Shown: one piece after another, positions 21,604 through 32,049 of the stretch
How the letters are laid out: every line of letters starts with the position of its first letter
How positions within the stretch are numbered: position 1 is the first letter of the stretch
Assembly (NCBI GenBank): GCA_030374805.1
Contig: JARGSG010000031.1
Location: forward strand, 372,001 to 436,000
Length of the DNA: 64,000 nt
Source of the DNA: Gracilaria gracilis
Taxonomy: Eukaryota; Rhodophyta; Florideophyceae; Gracilariales; Gracilariaceae
Direction of reading: 5' to 3'
Position numbers and translations under genes: made by a program
Notes under the pieces: generated by a model
Told to the model about the DNA's origin: nothing
The model's input: the letters and a program-made list of their open reading frames with translations, nothing else
Databases searched by the model: none

Positions 21604-22537
21604 GTGCCAAAGGGCGGAAAGACTTCGCACTTACCGCACAAACCTCCGAGCGCCCATCACGAGACTATTTGAAACGTTCTCGATTGATTTCGCATGCCCT
21701 CTGCCCCCCTCCAGGGGCGGTAATAGGTTTGCTATTATAGCGGGAGAACATTTGACGGGAAGGCCTGTTGCTTGGGCCACGAAGAATTCTGTCGCTGACA
21801 CCGTTGTAGACTTTGTGGAGAAGGAGATACTCCACCCGTTCGGCCCTGCGATTACAATCGTGTCGGATAACGCGAACGCCTTCACGGCAGGTATGGTGGA
21901 GACTTTCATGAACCGTCATGGTATCGCCTGGAAGACAGTCCTGCCGTATGCCCCGATGGCGAACGGTAGAGCAGAGAGAATGGTAGGAACGATCGAGTTG
22001 GCCATAAAGAAGACCGTTCTTCGTGCTGGCTTGGACTGGGAGGAGGCGTTACCAAAAGTGCTGTACGGGTACGGTCGCCGGGATCGCGGGGCTTTGACTT
22101 CCCCTTTTGAGCTAATGTACGGGATTCGCCTCAAGATTATTGCAAGCGATAGTGTCTCACTCCTACAGGACGCCACCCCAAGACACAGAGGCCTCGAGCT
22201 ACTGAGATCCTCAGGTCATCGTGCGTTTCGAGTAGCGTTAGCAGGTGTGCCGAGGGAAACACTCGGCAAAGTGAAATACTACCGGGTGAGTGATGAGGTC
22301 CTGGTCGCACACAGCCCGGCATTGAACAAGTCTAAGAAGTGGCCGGCGTTCGAGTTGTACTTCTATGGACCATGCCGGGTGACCAAGGCGAATCACCCTC
22401 GCTACGAGCTGGTCTCTTCAACAGGTAGAGTCACTCGGAACGCTGTACACGCAAGGAGACTTATGTTGTACAAACGACCACCGGCACATCTCCGCAAAGA
22501 GTCTGGTGGCGTTGGAGTGATTACCGGAAGTAACTGA
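21371..22537 (+). pseudogene. Ty3/gypsy integrase core and C-terminal domain
   Basis: A 388-codon frame carrying the third copy of the zinc module, then the catalytic core. The three acidic residues are visible: FSIDFACPL, IVSDNANAFTAG and NGRAERMVG (the D, D and E of the retroviral-type integrase). A C-terminal block, FELYFYGPCRVTK, matches the GPY/F module common in gypsy integrases. No chromodomain follows; the frame stops at 22,537. Integrase inserts the DNA copy into the host genome. This part is intact, but the gene upstream is broken by the triplication. Confidence 0.88.
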
Positions 22538-22802
22538 TCCTTCGGCCATCCAACAGAGGCTAGGAAGAAGGGCAGTAGAAGAGAGAGAGTAAAGGTAACC
22601 ACCAGTGGGTTTTTACTGAAAGGCTAGAGGACCGACATATCATGCCAGGAACTGAGCAGAGATCACTTTGATGAGGAATGCAAGTTGGTAGGTTACAAAT
22701 GCACGGTATAGAGTTTACTGGAAGCAAGGAGTCGTGGCCGAGCAACGGCTAGGTCCTTGAAGAATGAGGAATGATGCAAACGTTGAGAGAATTCATTGGA
22801 AA

Positions 22803-23434
22803 CTAGTCAGAGATGACGATGATGTCATCGTAGTCCCGTCGTTGGGAATGACGCTTGCGCGACTTTGTTGCGTTCCTTCCGAGATTGAGAGGACGTTTGG
22901 ACTTCTTGCCACTTCGAAGAACAAGACGTCGAACCTCGAGGACAGTACGAAAGGTGGAACTTCTCCCGACACAATCTCCTATGGCTGCCGCGGTGAGGGT
23001 CAGAGCCCAGGGTTCCGAGGGGTACAGGATGAATCTAGAACTGGCATTAATCATGATGCAGTGTTTCACTCCGTTTGATCCCTCGGGGGTGACCACGTAC
23101 GGACCCCTGAGAGCTCGACCACCAAAGATAGAGAAGGACACAACGGAGGGACTCTCTCCAATGCAAGCTCACGCGGAGGCAAATGCTTCTGTGCATCGAG
23201 GAGGCTTCTGATGCGACCGCCAGGAGGCTGATGTGGTCGACAAAGCCAATAATTCCTCTTGAAGTAACTGAACCACCTACCGGCGTCCTCTGACCTTCCA
23301 TAGTGACAGAGAGCATTAGCCACTGAAGCTGCGATGCAGAGGTCTGCGTAGTCCGTAAAGGAAACCGTAGTGAGCGGTAAGAACCTGAAAGCGGTTGGGT
23401 CAGATTTTGGCTCGCGGCTACGCGCATAGGTCAT
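22803..23434 (-). pseudogene. Downstream reading frames of the H3-mimic locus, ending in a SUMO-binding-like motif
   Basis: Minus-strand frames 23434-23066 and 23141-22803 overlap in different phases and most likely form one damaged gene of about 205 codons. It is in the same phase as the H3-mimic frame upstream, from which a TGA-TAA double stop separates it. The C-terminal 50 residues have basic clusters (SGKKSKRP, KSRKRHSQRR) followed by DYDDIIVISD and the stop. The core IIVI flanked by acidic residues is a textbook form of a SUMO-interaction motif. The basic part would suit a nuclear or nucleic-acid-binding protein. The N-terminal part has no domain I recognise. Confidence 0.45.
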
Positions 23435-23461
23435 GAATAGCTTCCGTCCAGAGTTCTTTTA

Positions 23462-24112
23462 TCACCACTCGTGGATGTAGGCGACGGAGGATAGCCGGCC
23501 ATTGCAGCCATAAGAGAATCGACTGTCGGAAACATCACGATCACCGGCCACTTCACCTCCGGCGAGGTAGAGGGGGTACAAGAGAACGGTGTGGCTTTGT
23601 CCCGTTTCTTCGTCCTCAGCTCGATATACTCGACACCTTCGGTCCCACCATATCGTCTGGATCGACCAAGCGTCACCTGCCACTCCATCGTACCGTTCTT
23701 GATCGTCCAACGACTCCATTAACCCCAGCTGGTAGTTGTCGAGACGTGAGAGTTCATTTCCAACCACATGGTCTACCGAATCGGTGATGTGCTTCCCGAA
23801 CAGGCCCAACATGGCCCCCAGATCGATTCGGAACGGGCGTGGACACACGGTTGTGAACACGGCGTACGGTAGAGGCCGGGAGTTGTAGTTGGTGATCTTC
23901 TCGATACCCTGGCGACTCGAAAGGGTGTATATCGTGTTCTCTGTTGCAGCGAGATACGGATTGCGCGGACTTTTGCCCTTTTTGGGTTTACGCGCCGCTT
24001 TCGTCGCGATGTCATCGCGAGTTGCCTGACCACATGTACTGATAGCGGCCAGTTGTTTCGTCCTCGCTATCGCTTGAGGAATGGTGCGCCGCAACGATCG
24101 CTTGATGCACAC
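23462..24112 (-). pseudogene. Histone H3-tail mimic protein, copy B
   Basis: An uninterrupted frame of 216 codons without an ATG. Where copy A has ATG, this copy has ATA (24,068-24,070), and the only upstream option is GTG at 24,112. From the position after that codon the text is ARTKQ, then S-T-C-G, and DDIATKAARKPKKGK. The last part keeps TKAARK exactly as in H3 22-27, while GG and AP of copy A have become CG and AT. The rest (residues about 50-216) is not a histone fold. It contains the piece RPFRIDLGAMLGLFGKHI and ends IHEW at a double stop. Together the copies imply an ancestor matching H3 at about 19 of the first 27 tail positions without gaps. It lies downstream of the gypsy integrase and antisense to it. 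Confidence 0.65.
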
Positions 24113-24246
24113 GAGGCACTAAAAAATGAGTTGATGGTGAAAGAAAGGGATGGGATCAGAGAGCGTTAACCACGACTAAGCACTACACTTGCTGCGCCGT
24201 GTATACCTGTGGTTCGGCCACACTTAGGTACGTCACAGGCGCGGCT
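23625..24246 (-). repeat. H3-mimic unit, copy B
   Basis: Inverted counterpart of 9,125-9,752, similar across about 620 bp including the 5' untranslated part up to GCCGCGCCTGTGA. The copies have independent damage, so they diverged some time ago. Confidence 0.85.
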
Positions 24247-24299
24247 GTAGTACAGTAGGAGGCGCCCAATTGGAGGTTGATTACCGTGGTGGAGTGTGC

Positions 24300-27200
24300 C
24301 ACGTGTGTTGCTAATCAGAAATCTAACTGTAGAAATAACCATATAGGATAGCTAATATAATTACTAAAATAGGTAGATATTTTAGAGAGGTGCACCAGTA
24401 GGGTGGCACTTCAACGTGGTACACGTAGGTACCACACTGGAGGTTGAGCCCCACTTACCCTTAAGGTAAGTGTGGCCCTCCCTCTCCACTGGATTGTAAA
24501 GTTAAGCACCTTTGGGCTATCTCTAATACCGCTTGGTTTCTTCAGTCAACCTAGTGGTTTAGCTAGATTCTTTCAGGCTTTACTATCTCGCCGTGCGCCG
24601 TACTCTGGAGCTACCTAACGGATACGGTTAACCAGCCAGGTATCTCGCGCCTTCAGTGGTCGGTGCTTCCACATACCAATCGGTGTCCTCTATTCTGCCT
24701 TCTAGGTCGAGCCCTCGCGCGCTCCCTAGCCCCGTGTCCACACGAACTACCCAATTGGATATAGCTCCAGCTGTTGTACCACATTTTGATCTCCCGACCT
24801 AGAATTGTGGATTTTCCAATTGGTTTGAACAGTTGTAACCGAAAGGAAGGATGTGGATTTTGGATTGCCGTTTGGTTTGTGGGACCGCTGAGAAGCGATT
24901 CTGTGGATCATCAATTTACCTATTGGATATGCTTACAGAACCTACAAGGTCTATCTTGGATAACCCTGAGGAAGTACCTCGCAGAAATACCGTTTTGGTT
25001 TATGCAGATGACGGGGAGCAGACGGCAAGAGATGCCGCTCCCTCGACGAACCAACCGACAAACCAATTGGTTCCTCTCGACGACTGTGAGCAGACGGCTA
25101 GATATGCGGCTCCCCCGACGAGCCAATTAGTAGGGGCCTACGCTCCTGGCGGAGTAGACGCCGGAGTCGCCTTTGGCCAGTTGGTATTTGTTTACGAGTG
25201 TAGAACACCCTATTGGTTCAGGCCGCGAAGAAGGAGCAGACGGCGTTGTATGCCGCTCCCCTGGCTACCAATGTGGCGGACACCGCATCCCCGGTGGGGC
25301 CGGAGAACAGGTGCCACATCTAACCAATAGGTGTATATTGGAGGGGAAGAAACCAAGATGAGAGGACCTAGTTTGGACTTAAAACGGATGGCCAGAGTGA
25401 TTGTTAATGAAGCTGCCCGTGAGATGGCCCCTGATATACCTTTGTAGGTCTTTCAGTGCGTCGAGGAGGAAGATCGATGGCACACTGACCAACTGGTACG
25501 AAAATGCCTGCTGGAATACGAACCAGTGTCCCTGCAGGAATCTCCAACTGGTCTAATGCTCTTTCTTGTCCCGCAAGGTCTTCTCAAGGTCTAATTGGTA
25601 GTGGAGGTAGTCCAGCCTTACCTTCCAGTAAGGCTGGACTACCTCCACTACCATGCATATGCATTCGAGAAGCAACACGACCTATACCGGAACCAGGCAG
25701 AGCCTCATGATATTGAGGGTCTGAGGTCCATTGACTTTCCGGAACCAACTGGTAGAGTCATACAGGAGAACAAGTGGAAGTCTCCTGGTGGTGGTCGTCC
25801 GTCAGACGCGGAGTATGTGCCGTGACGGAGGTCGAAAAGAAAGAAGAAACCAATTGGGAGAAGAAGAGGAGCATTCGTAGGTCGTGCTCCGACTCTTCAA
25901 ACCCCAACACCGATTCGGTCTCGTCCAGTGATGGTGAAGACCGTTGAGGAATTTGACCTGGAAGGATACCCACAATGAGGTCGGGAACCCGAACGGATAA
26001 AACCGAACGGTATGCTGTGCTGGAGTCACACTCCAACAAAAGAGTGACCTTTAAGGTTTTGAGAAGCTTGACGCTCTCTTTGGATTGGCTTCTGCCGGTC
26101 AGGCCGAATGGTCACGGAAAGATTCTCTAGAAGACACCGATGCGGTTTTCTAGAAAATGAAAAAAACATCACCGGAAGCTCAGCCGATTGGTATTATTAC
26201 TGTAGTCAAGAGTAAAATACCATATTGGATACTGAGTTTCTACAGAGTCTCAGGAATGGTATCAACCGAGTGAACTAGGACGTCAGACAGTACAATTGAA
26301 ATGGTGAACTCCTTATTAGAATTGTATGTAACCATTGAGGTATCTCTGTGGTTTCATTAACACACCATTTGGTTTTTGGTTTCCATTTCAAGGAGCCAAT
26401 TGACACTGTCCTGATAGCCTTTAAGGCTTCTCCGCTTTAGCCACTTGGAACTGAACCAATCTTGGACTGCCCCTTGCTTCAGAGCAAGTGGGAAACCAGC
26501 TGGGGTCATGGCCGAATCCAGCTGGGAGATAGAAGGCCAATTGGTACAGAACGGTTCACTCCACTCGCCTTCAGGTGAGTCAGCGATGACGCCTCTCAAA
26601 GAGGCTAAATCGGGGTGAACCTGTTGGTATTAAGCAATGCCGTTTGGACAGACCGTACTGGATTCTACTTATACGAATTCGGTGGAACCAGGAGGCATCT
26701 TAAAATGGGCCCATTGTTGGAGTGGGGAAGGGAAGTCCATTAAGGTGAGGTGCGCTCTCTGCGCACGTACCGTATCCCTTCCACCGTAGAGGAATTGGAA
26801 GCCATATGGTCAGCCTAAGAAAGCTGTGCAGGGTTCCTATTGGTAGTGTGAAGCATCCCGATGCTGTCGTTCTACCGAGGTGATTAGCGATTTACCTTAT
26901 GGATGGGCCATTTTTCCATTTGGCTGAAGCCAGAAAACCTACTGGTCAAAGCGTGGTAACTGTCCCCTGCAGGTTTCGATCATTTGGAACCAATTGGCGG
27001 CAGGGTGCTGTGTTCCTTGACCACAATATGGTGATATCCAAGGAGTTTCAAGGCACCAAGTGGTGTTCCAGAACCGATAGAGATGAACGAAACCGCTACG
27101 GTAGAGATCTGGGGTACTCTTTCCCTGTAGAGAAAGATTCCGAAGATCAAGATGGTGAAGCCAAATATACCAGTGTGAAAGACTGAGCCATGAAGGAATC

Positions 27201-30200
27201 CGAACGGTAGCTTGTGTAATTCTCTGTTGGTGACGACAGCAAGCCAAAAGGTTCTCAGTACGAGACTAAGTGATAAGGTAGCGCGCTTAAGGCAGAGCGC
27301 TCAGGCCGCTTCCCTGAACGCGCTAACCCTAGTCCACATAATGGTCAACGCGCTGAACCAACGTGGCGCAACCGTGAAGGGAAGGGGGAGAATAGTGCTT
27401 CCCCTGGGGAACATTAACTTCTAACCAAGTGGTAACTAATAACTACTAACCAAATGGAAGCAATGAACTACTAACAACTGATTGGCAACTAGCGAAATAT
27501 CCGATTAGTAGCAGGCAGATAAAATACCCAAGTGGAGAGAGAAAGCCAGAACCCAGTTGGAGCGGAAGCTTTAACGTACCTCCCTAGGTGAAAATCCGGA
27601 TGGTTGATGATGCGGGAACCACCGCAGCAGAGTCTCCGCACGCTCACAACCGTTTGGTTCAATCGCTCATCGTGACCACCTGCCGTTTGGTGTCTTTGAT
27701 CATCGAGCGCACAGGCGCGCTTGACGCCCGAAACCATATGGTGACTCTCATGAACAACTAGACACGCGCCGAACACGGCCCAACCGTCAAGAATGCACGC
27801 GCGTGTCGCACGCTCGCATGGCCGAAAGGTGCAAGTCAAAAAATTGTGTTTTTTCGACAGCGGAGGTTGGCGGCCGACTGGATTTGTGCACCGTTGGCGA
27901 GTAACCGATTGGGTTTACACTATTGTGTGTAGTGCACGCGCGCCGGCTGGTTCAAAAAATCTAAGTATTTTGACCGCACCGCGAGCCCAAATCGGCCATT
28001 CTCAGCCCCTGAAACCGCTTGGTTCTCGAGATACAGGCCAAAACGGTTTTCGACGTTTTCGGTACCACTTGGAGGGGTAATTTCCGCATCCGTAATTTTG
28101 ATTCGCCTTGCAAGTAACCTCTTGGTCAATGCACCGCGCGCGCCTGCATACGGCCCAAGAGGCAATGCACAACCAATTGGGTACATTGCTGGATGATGCG
28201 CTGGAGTGCGTAGCGAGTGAAGTAACCATAATGGTGGCGCGCACAGTGAGCAGTGCAGACAGGCGTACGTCATGCGCTTTCTGCAATGGTTCAAGCCCAA
28301 CTGGTAGTGCCTTTGAACAGGCTGATGACCAAATGGAGAGCAGAAGGAGGAGAAGCGCGGGAACACCAACTGGCTTGATCTACTACATCTATCGGAAAAC
28401 CTCCTGGACCATCGTGGTACGCTGGTCTAAGGAAGCAGGAGGAATGTCCGCATTTCCCTCTGGTCGTTCCGAACGGTTTCGCTGATACCAGTCGGATGTA
28501 AAAAGCCGTGTGGAACGCCAGCCAGTAGGTTCCTAGATCAAGAAGGGTTATCCAGATGGTTACAGGAGAAGTGTTTGTACACTTCCCTGTTTGTACCAAA
28601 CGATTTTGTTGACACCATGTGGAGGTCGAGGACCGTATGGTAACCAAACCAGTAGGTTGTTCGTCCGAGACGGAATGTCCAAATGGTTTCACGAGCCTGT
28701 TCCTGTACGGAGGACGAGAAGCGAATCAAGTGGCGAGAACCAAGAGGAATAGAAAGGAGAGTGTTCTATCCGGGACAACTGTACGGGCATGACCGGGACG
28801 GGTTTGGAGTACCCACCAGCAGGAAGACAGACCATATTGGTGGGAGGTCTAGAGAACCAACAGGTCGGTGTTCCCAACCACCAAGACTATTTATCTGGTA
28901 TCTTACCTTCGTGGTAGAGTCGAAACCAATCGGGCAAGACACCGAAACCCGTTGGAGACTTATGATCGTCAAAGAAATGGGATGACCCTGCACCGATGAA
29001 GAGGTGCCGACACGCAATAGGCATGCCAGTACACCTTCAATGGGTTACTGATGTTACCGAGCGGCGTACCTGTAAGGAGTGTCAAAGGCCTCCAGGTGGC
29101 ATGGACATCTCGACCACATTGGAAACTATAGCCCCATGGCAAGCAACCAAGTGGGTCTATCGCAGATGCCCATGGGTTCATCTACAATACTCTTTGTTGG
29201 AGAACAGAGCTCGCGACTCGCACCTCTACGGTCTGGTGTCCGCACCAGATCAGAACCACTTGGTCAACTGTGTCGAAACCTGATGGTGTCCTAAGCTTAC
29301 CAAATGGGTTTCGAAATCGACCATCAAGGTAGAGCTTCGCGACGCGACCTGTTGGTATTCGATATGGAACACCGAAAAAGTGCTGGTCGGCACCAATTGG
29401 TTAACCGTGTGGAAACCGGGTATAGTACTCAACCTACCATATGGGCCCCTCAGATACCGTGAAGGTCTTGGGTGGAAATGAAACCTGTTGGTAGGGAACG
29501 AAAACTACCGACATGGATGTAACACCAATTGGTTTGTTCCATTCCTCCCACGATGGAACTCTCCTAGACCATCGTGGTACGATGGTCTACGGAAGGAGGA
29601 TGAGTGTCCGTCCCTTCACCAAACGTTTTCTTTGACACCTCTTTAAGGTTCAAACCCTTATGGAAAGCAACCAAAGGCGAAACTGTACGACCCGCATGTG
29701 GACATTGGAAACCTGAACCAATTGGAAGAATCAGACCTCGAAGGTGGTAAGTTACTTACCGGCCTGTACGGAAGATGAAACCAACAGGATCGAACCTCCG
29801 CAAGGGTCGGAACCAAGAGGCTCAAATCACACACAGGGTATAGGCAGAGAAGCCGTTGTCACACCAATCGGGTCACATCAACGTACCATTTTGCAGAAAG
29901 GAGGCAATATTCCTCCGTCATCGGGGAACATGTAGAGGTGAATACCGATATGGTCGGAACCATGTAGGAACCCAATGGAAATTTTGGCGGCTCCATATTG
30001 GAACATCCGAACTGCTACCTTTCGGCCATGGTGACGCCCCGTTGGGCCTCTCAAGCTATCATAACCGAAACGGTTCACGAGGGTACGGGAACTGGGAGAA
30101 GCAATTTATTCCCCCTGGTGGTAGTATCGCCCTCGTCGAAGGAAATGGGTTTGTTTCCTTTTGGATACCGAACTGATGGAGCAAGAGCACTAGGGTTTTC

Positions 30201-31362
30201 TGACCTTTTTGGAAGTAAGACAAGAGAGATCCCCAAGCGAGAAGCCAGGTCCAGCAGGAGGTAACGGGAAGGATAGATACAGTTCAACAATGACCAAAAT
30301 TGGTTTGCTCGGCTCTACCGAATAATTCAATGGATACCGCCTAACCGAAAGGATCACGGAGGGGATGAGTTCTGCCCGTACCGAATCGAGTGACTTATCA
30401 ACCTCTTGGTATTAGGGAAGCATATCGTCCCAATAGGGACAGAATGGCTCCAATTGGCCAGCAGTTATTCGAATGGGTGTGCCATCGCTCTGGGGAGACG
30501 AGATGCCCGTTGGGGTGGATGACTACCGTGCGAGGCCCCGTGCCTTTACCGAAGTGGTAAAATTGGGCTCCCTATTTGGAAGAGTTGATTCCTATTGGAC
30601 TTGTCAGGTATATGGCGCTGAGAGCGATCTGCTCCGAACCGAACCGTTTGGATGATGGCTGCAGATTTCCTGCCGGAGGAACCTAATGGTATACTACTGT
30701 AAACACAGTATCTCCACCAAGCGTACCAGGAACAGTACTAGAGTTTATACATTAACTTTAAACTACCAAAAGGTGGCGATTTGCAAAGTTACAAAACCGT
30801 CTATCCAACGCCCCGCCAAACCATTTTATTGGTGAGGCGAACCATAATTGTAGGAACATCTTTCTGCCGTTCAGAAGGAAGAAGAACTGCTGACGTAGCC
30901 CGAATTGCCGGCACGGTAAGTGGACCAGATGGAAGAACCAACATGGAATTCCGTAACGGCCTCGTTGGATACTCAGTGTATGGTTTCATGGCCCTCTCGG
31001 CACAAGTAACCATACGGAGAACACTGTCACCATCAGATCATGGGGTAAATATTGTGTGAGCTCCACTACGAGTTTGGCTAGCAGACGCACCAAGTGGCAT
31101 GGGCAGCACGGCCCGGCAACCGGAAAGTACTGTATCGCTCCTTCGTTACCGCTGTTGGAATGCCTGTCCAATTGATATAAACCAGGAGACGATTTAGGGA
31201 ACCAGTCAGGACGGAAAAAGGGACTGTACCAGAGGCAACCCCATTGGTTTATAGCTCTGCTGCGACCTATCTTGGGGACGGTTTGGCTTGCTCTTGGTGA
31301 CCAAGATGGTATTACTCGGCAACGAGATGTTCCACACCGACAGGTAGTAGTTAGAGCACATT
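24300..31362. repeat. Palindrome-rich DNA without genes: CC(N4)GG every 20-80 bp
   Basis: Over about 7 kb a short palindromic word of the form (A)CC-N4-GG(T), most often CCAATTGG, CCGTTTGG, CCTATTGG or CCAACTGG, recurs. From 24,676 to 27,457 I counted 34 exact CCNNNNGG sites in 2.8 kb, against about 11 expected in random 50% GC DNA; many more have N5. Around 29,256-29,577 the spacing is close to 44 bp (sites near 29,256, 29,300, 29,348, 29,393, 29,437, 29,484, 29,525, 29,569). The longest open frames are 60-160 codons, without domains. Short direct repeats (GAGCAGACGGC at 25,015, 25,088, 25,229) also occur. Pieces match the element at 60.2-64 kb, so this is probably an old, eroded copy of it. 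Confidence 0.6.
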
Positions 31363-31427
31363 ACTGTAAACTTAGAAAAGTTGGCCACTGCTGAGCTTTG
31401 ATTGAGTGGAGTGTCTGAGATAGTAAC
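31363..31427 (+). repeat. 65-bp dispersed repeat, copy 2
   Basis: Same orientation and nearly the same sequence as 8,565-8,629. Here it lies about 170 bp upstream of the DNA transposon and is followed by unrelated DNA, so it is not part of that transposon. Confidence 0.7.
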
Positions 31428-31748
31428 CCAAAAGATGTAGAACGCTACCTACTGCCCCTAATCTCCCGGAAACGTTTAGCTACCAGTCACTGTGTGACGT
31501 GACAATACATGTCAGCTGATAGGCAAGAGACCCCTCTTCTTGGGGTTATATTGGCTAATAATCTTATATTATGCTCATCTTTTCAGCTTGGGGTATACTC
31601 AGGGGCGTATTTTTGACTACTTATTTTGCGGGTTCGAAGTCAAATAGTCAAGCATATTTGGCTGTAGTCAGTCAAAGTAGTCAAAAAGTTGTCACTTTTA
31701 AGTATTTACGATATTCTAAGCGTGCTTTTCTGTGTAATAAAATGTATT

Positions 31749-31783
31749 AGGGCACCACAACTCAATTAGTTGGTTTCCGTTCC
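31749..31783 (+). repeat. 35-bp subterminal inverted repeat, left arm
   Basis: Begins AGGGCACCACAACTCAATTA and ends GTTTCCGTTCC. It is the exact reverse complement of 37,783-37,817. It lies 149 bp inside the left end of the transposon. Confidence 0.95.
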
Positions 31784-32049
31784 CGCCGAATCAAAAAAAC
31801 AGTGGGGATTTTCAGCCTTATCCCCTGTTCCCAAACATTTCGGGTGTCGTCAAACGCTTATTTTACCCTTGCTTATCTGTCCGCTGTAAGCAAAAGAAGA
31901 GGGGTTTCCTTATACTATTTTACAGTGAACACATTTGGCGGCAACAACCAATGCCATATCAGGGCTGTAGGCCGAAGAACTAGCGAACATAGTGAATGGT
32001 GATCTCGCCATCACCGTGATACTCCACCCTCTTTTTCATAATCCCCACA

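Noticed and set aside
23462..24112. A true histone H3 gene or pseudogene
   Set aside because: Similarity stops after tail position 27; nothing like the H3 histone fold follows in either copy.
24500..24517. 5S rRNA-like box A (AGTTAAGC, then TGGGC after 5 bases)
   Set aside because: The matching box C and the rest of 5S rRNA are absent, so this may be chance.
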